A stretch of DNA of 64,000 bases from Nitrosopumilaceae archaeon (GCA_030041535.1 JASHNR010000061.1:1-64000); one strand, 5' to 3'; positions 32,140 to 41,152 are shown, counted from the first letter of the stretch. Translations and numbers: made by a program. Notes: a model not told the origin generated them from the sequence alone.

Positions 32140-32607
32140 ATGATATCAATGAAAGAAAATATTTCCCAGATCATTGTGCTCAAAAAAAGATCAGGTGCAA
32201 GAAATTCTGTTCGAATTACTGATAAAAAAGTTGGAAGGATGAGAGAAGAGATACGCCAATACTACGACAAGAATGGCTATCTTTCCTGGTCAGAGAGGAA
32301 GGGAAAATACGTCATTCTAGGCACAAATACTCCTGCAAATGGATTGGTTGAGTGCCCAGAGTGTAAGATTGGGAAGCTTTTGGTCATACGCTCTAGGCAG
32401 ACCAGAAAGCGCTTCATTGGATGCTCTAACTATTACAATGGATGTAGAGCCTCTTCTCCGCTAATCCAGAAAGGAATGATGTATGCAACAAAGATTCCAT
32501 GTAAGATTTGCCTTTGGCCCATGATTGTGTTTAGATATTCAGTGAAACAAAAATGGACAAGACAATGCTGTAACATACGATGCTCAAGCAGAATCATCAA
32601 ATCTTAA
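32140..32607 (+). CDS. Stand-alone topoisomerase-type zinc-finger protein
   Basis: A 155-residue basic protein. The C-terminal two thirds contain zinc-finger repeats of the topoisomerase IA C-terminal kind: CPECKIGKLLVIRSRQTRKRFIGCSNYYNGC, then CKIC...CCNIRC. The N-terminal part (1-70) is basic and has a predicted helix-strand pattern. No topoisomerase catalytic domain is attached or adjacent. It probably binds single-stranded nucleic acid. The ATG at 32149 three codons later is an alternative start. The 3' end overlaps the convergent nitrilase gene by 11 bp. Confidence 0.78.
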   Translation: MISMKENISQIIVLKKRSGARNSVRITDKKVGRMREEIRQYYDKNGYLSWSERKGKYVILGTNTPANGLVECPECKIGKLLVIRSRQTRKRFIGCSNYYNGCRASSPLIQKGMMYATKIPCKICLWPMIVFRYSVKQKWTRQCCNIRCSSRIIKS

Positions 32608-33406
32608 AGTTAGTGTATATGTCAGTTCGTCGGTTTTTCAAAAGAGGTAATTTTTTGCGTACTTGTTTTACTTGATCTAGCGAGACATCAGCTATACCAA
32701 TACCCTCCCTTTTTTTCATGTCTAGAAGAATTTTTCCAAACGGATCTATTATCAAGCTTCTTCCACAGTAAATGTTTCCCACTTGGTCTGGTGCAACAAC
32801 ATAACATCCGTTCTCTATTGCTCTTGTCTTGTTAATGGTTATCCAGTGTTCTTCCTTCATTTTTCCTTGTACCCATGCAGAAGGAGCAACAAGAATCTCA
32901 GAACCAGAAGATGCAAGCATGCGCGAAATCTCAGGAAATCTCAAATCATAACAAATCATCATGCCAATCTTGCCAACACTTGTTTTAGTGGGCCTTGCAA
33001 CTGAAGAACCCGGATAAAGTTTTGCGGATTCCTTGAAACCAAGTGCATCATAGAGATGAATTTTCCTATATTTTGATACTATTCTTCCATTTCGGTCAGT
33101 TAGAAATGAAGTGTCATAAACTCTGTTTGCTTTTGAACTTTTTTCGTAAAATGTTCCTACAACTTGGACTGAATATTTTCTTGCCACTTCAGATATTGAA
33201 GTAACAAACTCTCCAGTCACTTTTTCTGCCAAGCTTGCAAGTTCTGACGCAGATTGGTAAGACGGAGTGTAAAACATCATAAATTCTGGAAATGCACACA
33301 GTACTGAATTTCTTTTTGCTGCCTGTGCAATATAGCCAAGAATTTTTTTAAGATTCTTTTCCTTCTTGGTATCAGCCCTCATCTGTACTACTGCAATTTT
33401 TGTCAC
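32597..33406 (-). CDS. Carbon-nitrogen hydrolase (nitrilase superfamily)
   Basis: A 269-residue amidase with the Glu-Lys-Cys triad: E in CAFPEFMMF, K in YRKIHLYD, and C in MMICYDLRFPE. The ARAIENGCYVVAPDQVG and CGRSLIIDPFGKIL segments are typical of the Nit1/omega-amidase-like branch. That branch repairs deaminated glutathione or hydrolyses omega-amides such as 2-oxoglutaramate. Substrate not determinable here. The gene is downstream of the small tautomerase gene in the same orientation (34 bp apart). Confidence 0.88.
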   Translation of the reverse strand: MTKIAVVQMRADTKKEKNLKKILGYIAQAAKRNSVLCAFPEFMMFYTPSYQSASELASLAEKVTGEFVTSISEVARKYSVQVVGTFYEKSSKANRVYDTSFLTDRNGRIVSKYRKIHLYDALGFKESAKLYPGSSVARPTKTSVGKIGMMICYDLRFPEISRMLASSGSEILVAPSAWVQGKMKEEHWITINKTRAIENGCYVVAPDQVGNIYCGRSLIIDPFGKILLDMKKREGIGIADVSLDQVKQVRKKLPLLKNRRTDIYTNFKI

Positions 33407-33440
33407 AGATTTTGTAATTTTGTATAAAATAAAAATGTGT

Positions 33441-33617
33441 TTAAAGAGGATTTCCGGCCATGTACCAGTTTTCTTTTGGATTCTCTTCGAAAACTACAAT
33501 TACATGATTCTCCTTGGTTTTGAGAATTTCTACTGCAGATTTTGTGATTGCTTTTGCAAATTCCTCTTTTTGTTTTTCAGTTCTGCCAGGATACATAGAG
33601 ATGGTTATCAGTGGCAT
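33441..33617 (-). CDS. 4-oxalocrotonate tautomerase-family protein
   Basis: A 58-residue ORF beginning Met-Pro, so that processing exposes the catalytic N-terminal proline. It shows the family pattern PLITISMYPGRTEKQKEEFA, then a helix and a strand with VIVVFEENPKENWYMAG. Such proteins are homohexamers that interconvert keto and enol acids. It probably shares a transcript with the nitrilase gene 34 bp downstream. A T-rich tract follows upstream on the plus strand, at the 3' side of the next gene. The product's substrate is unknown. Confidence 0.8.
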   Translation of the reverse strand: MPLITISMYPGRTEKQKEEFAKAITKSAVEILKTKENHVIVVFEENPKENWYMAGNPL

Positions 33618-33721
33618 GTTGTTTTTGTTAAATTTATGAGATTTATTTCTTGGGAATTGTTAGGTACTGTTTTGGACTTGAAGCTCTAGGTATCTCTTTT
33701 ACCTTTAGAGTATTTTGCTGA

Positions 33722-35488
33722 TTAGACTGTAATTATTCCAATTTTGACAAGATATTGAATTCCAGCCACAAATGTTTGGTCATCAATCTGTCCATTGGCC
33801 CACCAACCTGCATTTGTTTTGACCCATTGAGGTATTTGAACACCTGGAGAAGCTTGACCCTGAGTTGTTGCGGGTATCTGAATTATTCCTTGTTTTATCA
33901 AATATTGAATTCCAGAAGCAAAAGTGGAATCGTCTATCTGTCCGCTAGACCACCAACCTGCATTTGTTTTGACCCATGCTGGAATTGAAATTTGGCTAGT
34001 GGTTGTTTGGTTACCAGTTGTAGTTGTTTGATTGTTAGTTGTAATGATTTGGTTGCCAGTTGTAGTTTGGTTACTAGATTGCACACCCATATTTCCAGAT
34101 TGGTTTCCCTGAATGGCTACAACCCCTTGATCCGTACCCACTGTGGATGGAATAACCAAGTCAGCTCTTGCCACACCAAGTCTTGATGTGTCAGGCAGTC
34201 CTGTTGGACCTACTATAGACGTGATGTTCAGTAGGAGATGATATATTCCATTACCTGGCAGGTTTAGGGCTTGTGTATCTGTGGAGTTCTTTGCAGTCAA
34301 ACCTGCCTTGGAAAGAATAGTGTCACCAGCGCTGTCCAATAGTTTTAGATCATAATTTACGTCCCCATTAACTGGCTGTTCAGTAAATGCGTCAAAGAAG
34401 GAAAGTTGCAAATTATTTACTGAGTTTGGTGTGATTTGAGTCGGATTCCATCCCAATTTGACTCCCCAGCCGCCAAAGTCAGTAAGGGCGCTGTTTGATG
34501 TTTGTACATTGGGTGCTGCCGGCGCAAGAGTAAAGTTCATTGTATCAGTTCCATTGGGCATTTGCTTTGACATGTCCTGTATGTCTATCTTGTTTAGCAA
34601 TATGTGAGCAATAACACTGCTTCCTGATGTATACGGATCCACAATAAGTCTACGGCCCGTAATTTGATAGCCGTTCATAGTTGCAGAGTATGTTGGTGTA
34701 TTTGTAAATTCCTTGAAAGCTTTTGGAATATGAATTTCTTCGTGCACAAAGATTGGCTGGCTAGCTATTCTTGTCATGTTCCAGTCAAAGGGCATCGAAT
34801 ATGAAATCTGTAATTTTGATGGGTCAAAGTTAAAGTCGTCATTGATTTTATCATAATAAGAAATTATGGTAGAATTGTAAGTGTTTCCATTGTATACCAT
34901 ATCATGACCGGAAACATCTCCAACACTAAGATACGCATCAAAGTTTGGTACACTTGCAGGGTTGTCAGTTGTATCAAATATGTTATTGTCATAATCAATT
35001 GAAAACATTTGCATGTTAAAGTGATACAATCCACCCTCATTGAAAATTGGACCTATCACATCAATTGGATCATCATCATTGTCAGGCACCCATCCGCCCA
35101 AAATTGGTTCCTTGTCTGCATAAACTGTCCAATTAGTGTCATTAGTTGGGGTGATATCCATGTTGAGTATGCCAGTATGGGTGTGGAGAAGTTCCCTAAA
35201 CAAAAGCTGGTTATGTTTTGTAATGGTGAGGAAAAACGATATGTGTTGCAGTGTCTCGTTAGTGTTTGCGTCAAACCACCTGAAAAATATAGTTGGTTGC
35301 ACGCCAGAGCCTGAATAGAGTATTGTAGGATTAAGTTTGATGAAGAGCTGTACTTGCCTGTTTCCAACTGAGGCAGGCGGGAGATTTTCCATGGCAAAGC
35401 CGTCGCCAAAAGCGTTACGTGGCAGTGAAGATAATACCACAGAAACGAGCAAGAATGCAAACAGTAAAAACTTGAAAGTTTTTTGCAA
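33722..35488 (-). CDS. Large secreted protein with two C-terminal WW modules
   Basis: A 588-residue protein with a signal peptide (residues about 1-28, ending in NAFG). The middle looks like several beta-sandwich domains, rich in Asn and Thr. A Gln/Asn/Thr-rich linker (GNQTTTTGNQTTT) follows, then two near-identical copies of a ~35-residue module (WVKTNAGWWSSGQIDDSTF and WVKTNAGWWANGQIDDQTF). Such modules are common at the ends of secreted proteins of this phylum, so it is probably a surface or S-layer-associated protein. No enzyme motif recognised. It shares an upstream region with the divergent gene at 35583. Confidence 0.75.
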   Translation of the reverse strand: MQKTFKFLLFAFLLVSVVLSSLPRNAFGDGFAMENLPPASVGNRQVQLFIKLNPTILYSGSGVQPTIFFRWFDANTNETLQHISFFLTITKHNQLLFRELLHTHTGILNMDITPTNDTNWTVYADKEPILGGWVPDNDDDPIDVIGPIFNEGGLYHFNMQMFSIDYDNNIFDTTDNPASVPNFDAYLSVGDVSGHDMVYNGNTYNSTIISYYDKINDDFNFDPSKLQISYSMPFDWNMTRIASQPIFVHEEIHIPKAFKEFTNTPTYSATMNGYQITGRRLIVDPYTSGSSVIAHILLNKIDIQDMSKQMPNGTDTMNFTLAPAAPNVQTSNSALTDFGGWGVKLGWNPTQITPNSVNNLQLSFFDAFTEQPVNGDVNYDLKLLDSAGDTILSKAGLTAKNSTDTQALNLPGNGIYHLLLNITSIVGPTGLPDTSRLGVARADLVIPSTVGTDQGVVAIQGNQSGNMGVQSSNQTTTGNQIITTNNQTTTTGNQTTTSQISIPAWVKTNAGWWSSGQIDDSTFASGIQYLIKQGIIQIPATTQGQASPGVQIPQWVKTNAGWWANGQIDDQTFVAGIQYLVKIGIITV

Positions 35489-35582
35489 TTAACAGTACCC
35501 GATTCACGATGTAGCCAGCTTCATATTTAATGTTAGCTCTATTCTCACTAACATATATTATTAGAAGAATTTAATTGAGTTT

Positions 35583-36488
35583 GTGAAAAGGTGGCAAAGA
35601 TCTTCCATGGCTCTGGTTGCTGCAGTAATCATTTCTTTTATTGCCATTAGTTTTCTGGCCCAAGAGCACCCTGTCTTGGCTCAGGGTCAACCTGCCAGAT
35701 CAAATACAAACAAATTATTGGGAACTATTCCAACAACCAATTCTACTTTATCCATGTATACATCAAACTCTGGAGAAACCAATTCAACTGAAAACCCAAC
35801 TGGAATAATGTATACTGCAAAATTTGAGTGTGGCTCTATCTTTGCTGGCGAGGGGCCTCTCAGACCAGGCCATTATGATACAGATGTAAGCATTTTCAAT
35901 AAAGGTGGATCTGAATCAACCATGTTTTGGAATGTTGTAGTAAATGATGGACCTAGTTCTAATGCAGTGTTAGTAAATTTGGGTTCAGAAAATGCTACTG
36001 GTATCACATGCCAAGACGTAAGAAGAATTCTTGATAACTATAATGACAATTTTCTAGAAGGATTCATTATAATTAATGTACCATTTGATTCAGTCTTACA
36101 GCCTTCAAAAGGTGCCGTAATATCGAATGAAAACTATAATACTGATCCTTTAGAGGTACAGGTTTTCTACACTGCAAATGATCTAGACACATTACCTCAC
36201 GAGGTAGTTGTAGACAAGATTGTGTTTTACATAATACAAGATGGTACAGGCAAAATTCCAACAAACATGATTAGACAGACGCTTGACATTTCTGTTCCCT
36301 CAACCCTCAACCAACTATCCAATACAGAAGATAGAGTGAAGGAAATTCTTGCCAACCAGTACAATCTTACCAGTGATGATCTGTCAAAGGTTGTGGTAAG
36401 AATAGCAAGTGTCAATGTTGGGGTAGGCGTATTAATTGATGATCATGCAATATCACTCAGTACGGTAAGGCCAGAATTTGCCCCCTGA
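35583..36488 (+). CDS. Secreted or membrane-anchored protein of unknown function
   Basis: A 301-residue protein that starts at GTG. It has an N-terminal hydrophobic segment (ALVAAVIISFIAISFLA), then a Ser/Thr/Asn-rich extracellular region. Two cysteines (in KFECGSIF and ITCQDVRR) may form a disulfide. I do not recognise a known domain. It lies divergent from the large WW-module protein with only 94 bp between, which hints at shared control. Many N-x-S/T sequons suggest glycosylation on the outside. Confidence 0.7.
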   Translation: MKRWQRSSMALVAAVIISFIAISFLAQEHPVLAQGQPARSNTNKLLGTIPTTNSTLSMYTSNSGETNSTENPTGIMYTAKFECGSIFAGEGPLRPGHYDTDVSIFNKGGSESTMFWNVVVNDGPSSNAVLVNLGSENATGITCQDVRRILDNYNDNFLEGFIIINVPFDSVLQPSKGAVISNENYNTDPLEVQVFYTANDLDTLPHEVVVDKIVFYIIQDGTGKIPTNMIRQTLDISVPSTLNQLSNTEDRVKEILANQYNLTSDDLSKVVVRIASVNVGVGVLIDDHAISLSTVRPEFAP

Positions 36489-36695
36489 TTGAAGAAATAA
36501 TAAAAATAGATTTTTCAGAGTGGAATTTCTTGCAACACTGTTTTCTTTGAAAATAGACCTGACCGCCTTATCAACAAGGCTCCAACATACATTGACACCA
36601 AACATATCTATGCATCACGATGATGCAGACTACGTGAATATCATACTATGCCAGATATTGTTCGTATTTTGATGTGATCTAGGTTGTAACTTTAT
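36489..36695. other. Convergent intergenic spacer
   Basis: The 207 bp between the gene at 35583 and the ABC permease gene contains a short GCCTT-ATCAAC-AAGGC hairpin and an A/T-rich stretch that can end transcription from both sides. A possible 50-residue ORF runs from GTG 36520 to 36672 with a His/Asp-rich HHDDADY stretch, but with no promoter evidence I do not call it as a gene. Confidence 0.4.
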
Positions 36696-37604
36696 TTATT
36701 TATCAAATGTTTTTACTTTTCTAGCTTGTCTGCTAAAAGATTCCATGGGCTTGATTCTTTGATAAACGAACCTGACAAACAAGTAAAAGCTAAACACTAT
36801 ACTTGTTATGAAAAAACTTACCGGATACGGTTCATAAAATGAAATAAAGAGTCCCAACCATGTTGCCATTAGTGAAATAAGAATAGCAATTATCATGACT
36901 CGCTGCGGTCGCTTTGCTAATCGTTGAGCGGTTGCAGCTGGTGTGACCATCAGTGAGAAAATAAGAAGAACCCCGACTACTTGTACAGCAATAGATGTTG
37001 CAACTGCAACCAAAAGCATGAAAATTATGCCTAGCGAAAGTACAGGCATCCCCTTTGCTTCAGATACATCTTCATCAATTGATGCAAATAAAAGTGGTCT
37101 ATATACAATCGCGACTGCAGCTAAAATTATCAAGCCAGCAACAAGTGTCAGAAGAACATCATTACTACTAATTCCCAGTATTTCTCCAAACAAGATAGAG
37201 TATGCTTCGGTTGCATATCCCGTGTAGAGACTAATGAATAATACGCCCATGCCTAGCATGAATGCAAGAACTATACCAATCTGGGTATCGCGATGTGCTG
37301 CGCGGGTACCAAGTATGGCCATCGTAAAGCCGCTGATGTTTGTAGACACCAGAAGACCAATAACAGGGCTGATTCCAAAAAGCACAGAGCCTGCTGCTCC
37401 AGCAAAACCAATATGGGCAAGGGCGTGTGCTGCAAACGCTGAACGACGCAACACCACAAAGTAGCCGACAATGCCTGCAACAATTGCGATTACCGTTCCT
37501 GCCTCAAATGCATGTTGCATAAACTGATAATGAAATATCTGTTGCAGGTCTATCAGTAAATTAATGCTGAAAGCGGTACTATTCATGACCGTGGGTGTCC
37601 TCAA
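36696..37604 (-). CDS. znuB: ABC metal importer, permease (ZnuB/MntB type)
   Basis: A 302-residue membrane protein of the ABC-3 family with about eight helices and the family segment SAFAAHALAHIGFAGAAG. It forms the channel of a zinc or manganese (or other divalent metal) importer. The end of the gene and the beginning overlap the ATPase gene by 26 bp, so both are coupled. The ion cannot be read from the sequence. The neighbouring NikR-like regulator and the histidine-containing binding protein suggest transition-metal uptake. Confidence 0.85.
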   Translation of the reverse strand: MRTPTVMNSTAFSINLLIDLQQIFHYQFMQHAFEAGTVIAIVAGIVGYFVVLRRSAFAAHALAHIGFAGAAGSVLFGISPVIGLLVSTNISGFTMAILGTRAAHRDTQIGIVLAFMLGMGVLFISLYTGYATEAYSILFGEILGISSNDVLLTLVAGLIILAAVAIVYRPLLFASIDEDVSEAKGMPVLSLGIIFMLLVAVATSIAVQVVGVLLIFSLMVTPAATAQRLAKRPQRVMIIAILISLMATWLGLFISFYEPYPVSFFITSIVFSFYLFVRFVYQRIKPMESFSRQARKVKTFDK

Positions 37605-38373
37605 TACCTATAATCGCAATATTACCCTTGGAATCATGCAGAACCTCTATGGGAACTCCGTACAAAGCTGTAAGACTCTCTGACGTCAGGACCTCTTTTG
37701 GATTTCCGGTTGCCACCTTGCCGTTGGCTATATAGATCACTTTATCAAGAAACGGTAGAAGAGGGTTAATGTTATGAGCTATCAACAATGCCGTTACGTT
37801 ACGCGATCGAACCACGTTATTGACAAGCTGCAATAAGTCTTTCTCGCGCCTCATGTCAAGATTTGACAATGGTTCATCAAGTAACAATATATTGGGATTA
37901 CTTACCAATGCCTCAGCTAGAAATACCCTCTGCAGTTCTCCGCCTGACAATGCGTTGAGGGAATGATGTGCCAACTCTGTTGCTCCAATAGCTTCCAAGG
38001 CATCAAAAGCGGCTTTGTTGTCGTTTTGGGAAAATAGGCTAAAACCCCACCGCTTGCCGGAAAATCCAAGTCGTACTAATTCAAGAGATTCAATAGTAGT
38101 TTCATTGTCAATTATGTGACGCTGAGGTACGTATCCAATTTGCGGATTGCCACGCTTAGGTGGAGCATCAAATATCTTGATAGTGCCGCTAATTGGTTGC
38201 TGCAATCCAAGAAGCAACCGAAGTAGTGTTGTCTTGCCTGCTCCGTTAGGACCAATAATTGCCACAAACTCGCCTTGATCAATGGAAAAACTGGCATCGT
38301 GCCAGACGATGTTACCTTCGTAGCCTGCTACCAAGTTTTCAGCTGTGATTATTTTAGAATGTAATGTGGTCAT
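37579..38373 (-). CDS. znuC: ABC metal importer, ATPase (ZnuC/MntA type)
   Basis: A 264-residue ATPase with Walker A GPNGAGKTTLL, the signature LSGGELQRVFLAEAL, Walker B ILLLDEPLSNLD and the switch histidine in ALLIAHNI. It powers the metal importer encoded by the flanking genes. It overlaps the permease gene by 26 bp and lies 3 bp after the binding-protein gene. A short histidine-rich end (GIEDTHGHE) may bind metal. Confidence 0.9.
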   Translation of the reverse strand: MTTLHSKIITAENLVAGYEGNIVWHDASFSIDQGEFVAIIGPNGAGKTTLLRLLLGLQQPISGTIKIFDAPPKRGNPQIGYVPQRHIIDNETTIESLELVRLGFSGKRWGFSLFSQNDNKAAFDALEAIGATELAHHSLNALSGGELQRVFLAEALVSNPNILLLDEPLSNLDMRREKDLLQLVNNVVRSRNVTALLIAHNINPLLPFLDKVIYIANGKVATGNPKEVLTSESLTALYGVPIEVLHDSKGNIAIIGIEDTHGHE

Positions 38374-38376
38374 TTG

Positions 38377-39351
38377 TCATTGTCCGAGGGCTTGTGCATT
38401 AAGTGCGTTTTGAAGAGCGAGCAATTCCCCATTCATCCAATCTTGGAACGAAACATCAGGTGGTTGTATAGTTTCTGTTACACCAACAATCGGAATACCT
38501 TGTTTAGCTGCTAGTGCCTTCATACTTTGTGTGAGCGGCGTTACCGTTTGTTCATTGTAAACCAGCATGGTTACATTCCCGTCCTGGCCCTGAAGCTGCT
38601 GCTGAAATTGCACAACGCTCTGTGCCGGCGGATCGTTTCCTTCTGCAACAGCTTCCATAAATTCAGGAGGAGAGATAAGGTCAAGACCTGTGGCATTTGC
38701 CAGATACACAAAGATACTCTCAGTAGCTGCTACTCGTGCACCATGGAACTGCTGCTTGATCTCGTCGATTCGACTGTTGTATTGGCCAAGTGATGCATTC
38801 AAGCTAGCGTATTGCTGCGTATAATATGCAGCATTAGAGGGATCGATGGAAACAAGGTCTGAATACATCTTGTTCACAGTTTCATTCACATAAACAGGGT
38901 TATACCAAAAATGGGGATTGTCACCGTCTTTTTTTCCGAGAAGATCTGCCACGTTCAAAATTTTTTGATCTGGATTATTGCTTGCTGCAATAATTTTTAG
39001 AGCCCAATCATCATATCCAGCTCCGTTGACAATAACAAAATTAGCATTTGCAATTGCTTGGGCATCAACAGTGTTGCTTTCGTATTCATGGGGATCCGCA
39101 TTAGGATCTGAAACAACGCTCAACACTTGGACATGCGTTCCTCCAAGCTGAGATATTAAACTGCCCCAAAAATTTTCAGCTGCAACTATTTGTATCGTCG
39201 ACGTTGAACTTGTACCAGATATTGAACTGGAACTGATAGGTGTACTGTTGTTTTGATTCTTTTCAGGATTATTGTAAACCAGACCTGCTGAAACTATACC
39301 TATTGCTACTGCAATTACAACTGCAATAACAATTTGGTTTCTCTTATTCAC
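38377..39351 (-). CDS. znuA: Metal-binding protein of the ABC importer (ZnuA family)
   Basis: A 324-residue cluster A-I substrate-binding protein. A membrane anchor occupies residues about 6-26 (no lipobox cysteine), followed by a Ser/Thr-rich linker and the binding lobes. Ligand candidates are H in DPHEYE, H in NPHFWYNP, the FHGARVAATESIFVYL segment and a late Asp/Glu. The GTG start at 39351 lies about 28 bp from a minus-strand TATA (GTATATATTC), within a dyad that may be the regulator's operator. First gene of the three-gene importer operon. Confidence 0.88.
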   Translation of the reverse strand: MNKRNQIVIAVVIAVAIGIVSAGLVYNNPEKNQNNSTPISSSSISGTSSTSTIQIVAAENFWGSLISQLGGTHVQVLSVVSDPNADPHEYESNTVDAQAIANANFVIVNGAGYDDWALKIIAASNNPDQKILNVADLLGKKDGDNPHFWYNPVYVNETVNKMYSDLVSIDPSNAAYYTQQYASLNASLGQYNSRIDEIKQQFHGARVAATESIFVYLANATGLDLISPPEFMEAVAEGNDPPAQSVVQFQQQLQGQDGNVTMLVYNEQTVTPLTQSMKALAAKQGIPIVGVTETIQPPDVSFQDWMNGELLALQNALNAQALGQ

Positions 39352-39365
39352 CTCATGCAGATTAT

Positions 39366-39397
39366 ATTAATAAGAATATATACTTATGTTATTAAAA
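39366..39397. promoter_or_regulatory. Dyad over the znuA TATA box (candidate metal-regulator operator)
   Basis: TTAATAA (39368-39374) and TTATTAA (39389-39395 region) are complementary, and the inner ATAAG/CTTAT pair frames the AATATATA core that serves as minus-strand TATA for znuA. A repressor bound here would block TBP. The ATTAATAA half-site recurs twice near the divergent regulator gene. Confidence 0.45.
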
Positions 39398-39418
39398 TCA
39401 ATGCTGGAAATTATTGGA

Positions 39419-39461
39419 AATTAATAATTTAATCATATTAACTTTATATACAATTAATAAT
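39419..39461. promoter_or_regulatory. Repeated AATTAATAAT boxes flanking the regulator's TATA box
   Basis: AATTAATAAT occurs at 39419-39428 and again at 39452-39461. Between them, CTTTATATA at 39442-39450 is centred about 27 bp from the ATG at 39473. The same ATTAATAA core is in the znuA dyad. The arrangement suggests one regulator binding at both promoters. Confidence 0.45.
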
Positions 39462-39472
39462 CGAAAAACAGC

Positions 39473-39856
39473 ATGGGAATTGTTAGCATATCACTAAATG
39501 ATAATATCTTAAAAGAAATGGATCAGCTCCAAAAAGAATTTGGTTTTACGGGCAGATCTGAATTGATAAGGGCTGGAATAAGGATGCTTTTAACAGACAA
39601 GATGGAAAAGGAAAAGCAAACAGGAGACATAGGATGCGTGCTCACAGTCACACATGAAGAAGATGGCGAGACATCTGTCACTGAAATAAAGCATAGATTT
39701 GAAGATATAATACAGACACATCTACATTGCAAGGTAAGAAACAATAAATGCCTGGAGCTATTCGTGCTCAATGGTAAGGCATCTAAGGTCCATGAAATGA
39801 CACAAAAATTCCAAGCAAGTGATGAAATGGAACATGTAAAATTGATAACGGCCTGA
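39473..39856 (+). CDS. NikR-like ribbon-helix-helix metalloregulator
   Basis: A 127-residue regulator: an N-terminal ribbon-helix-helix (residues 1-45) and a C-terminal ACT-like domain. The domain contains H74, H85 and C93, which align with nickel ligands H76, H87 and C95 of E. coli NikR. The position of the fourth ligand (H89) is K87, next to C86. The high-affinity nickel site is thus altered, and another metal or geometry is likely. The gene is divergent from znuABC, and the shared intergenic repeats indicate that it controls the importer and itself. Leaderless ATG supported by the TATA box at 39442-39450. Confidence 0.85.
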   Translation: MGIVSISLNDNILKEMDQLQKEFGFTGRSELIRAGIRMLLTDKMEKEKQTGDIGCVLTVTHEEDGETSVTEIKHRFEDIIQTHLHCKVRNNKCLELFVLNGKASKVHEMTQKFQASDEMEHVKLITA

Positions 39857-39976
39857 TCTTTATTTAGAAATTTAATCCTCAGTGTTGTAATGATTTGGAC
39901 TTTGTTTTGATAAGTACAGTTCCCCAATCTTTGAAAGTTTATTGCAAGTGATGTTTCATAGGAATTTGATGTTAAG

Positions 39977-41152
39977 ATGAAAATCTTTTACATGATACCT
40001 GTCTTTGTGTTGCTTGGTATCTTGTTTCATGTTGCAAGCGCAGAAGTATACATACCTGATAATGAATATGCGGGATATTTTGATCATGATGGAATCTATG
40101 TTGTGTATGGTTCAGTGAAAAATACTGACAACCAGACTGTCCTTGCAAAGGTCCAGATTACAGTAAACAATGGAGATGCTACGTTTTCAGAATCTCGCAT
40201 CCTTCCTGCGATCTATCCATTAAAGGACATGCCCTTCAAATTCAAATTTCCGCAGATAACTAGCGGAGAGCCTCTTTTACAAAAACCCCAAATTTCATTT
40301 ATTCTTACCAATAGCAACCCCCTGAACATAGAAGTAAACTATGACAGAACTCTTGTAAAATATCCTGATGGTCACCTGACAGGCTTTATCACAAATACCG
40401 GAAATAATACGGTAAACAACATTGATATCTATGCACTAGTTCACGACAAGAACAACAATTATCTTGATGAGGTGGAAAACACTTGGACCATACCAAGCCT
40501 GAATCCTGGAAACAAGACAGAGTTTGTTATGTATCCTGATCCAGCTGTTGCAAAACAGGTATATTATTACAGTTGTTTCATTCCAGGAACTGACAGTTCC
40601 ATAGAAGTATCAGCTCCGTTAAAAGGTAAGACATTCTATTTTAGCGTACTCTCAATTGTTTATTTTACTAATCAAAACTTTGATGAAAATGGCGATTCAA
40701 TATCTTTTGATGCGGCCAATCCTTGGCAGATACCATTTTATGCTAATTTCATGTTTCCTAACGGGTCAAGCACCGGAGACTTTACGGTATCCATAGATGG
40801 TAACAAGGTGGATTCCTTGATTAGTAAAGATAATGATACACAAAACTGGCATGTTGCATTCAATGTAAACTATGGACAACACAAAGTGGTGATTTCAGGC
40901 TTTGATCCAAATTATGTTCCAAACACTGATGAATACTTTTATCTTGATGCAAAATCTGCTCTAATAGCCTGGGCTGGTTTTTCAACGTTTACCATATCGG
41001 ATTCTAAACTGCTAGACGTACTTGGAATCCATGGTAACTATGTTCCACCATGGGTGAAAAATACGGTCAATTACATGATATACAATAATGTTCCAGTAGA
41101 TGACGTTGTCAGCGAAATAAAATATCTAAAGCAATCAGGTATAGCGAAATAG
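39977..41152 (+). CDS. Secreted beta-domain protein with C-terminal WW-like module
   Basis: A 391-residue protein with a signal peptide (about 1-22), several Asn-rich beta domains with FxxxxITNTGNNTVNN-type repeats, and a C-terminal module (WVKNTVNYMIYNNVPVDDV) that is a divergent form of the WW module in two other secreted proteins of the window. The stop codon abuts the convergent pyrB gene. No catalytic motif seen. A role in the envelope is inferred from the signal and composition. Confidence 0.72.
   Translation: MKIFYMIPVFVLLGILFHVASAEVYIPDNEYAGYFDHDGIYVVYGSVKNTDNQTVLAKVQITVNNGDATFSESRILPAIYPLKDMPFKFKFPQITSGEPLLQKPQISFILTNSNPLNIEVNYDRTLVKYPDGHLTGFITNTGNNTVNNIDIYALVHDKNNNYLDEVENTWTIPSLNPGNKTEFVMYPDPAVAKQVYYYSCFIPGTDSSIEVSAPLKGKTFYFSVLSIVYFTNQNFDENGDSISFDAANPWQIPFYANFMFPNGSSTGDFTVSIDGNKVDSLISKDNDTQNWHVAFNVNYGQHKVVISGFDPNYVPNTDEYFYLDAKSALIAWAGFSTFTISDSKLLDVLGIHGNYVPPWVKNTVNYMIYNNVPVDDVVSEIKYLKQSGIAK

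Noticed and set aside
36520-36672. 50-residue GTG-started ORF with a His/Asp-rich stretch
   Set aside because: No promoter or ribosome site and no recognisable family; the HHDDADY cluster near a metal importer is suggestive but not enough.
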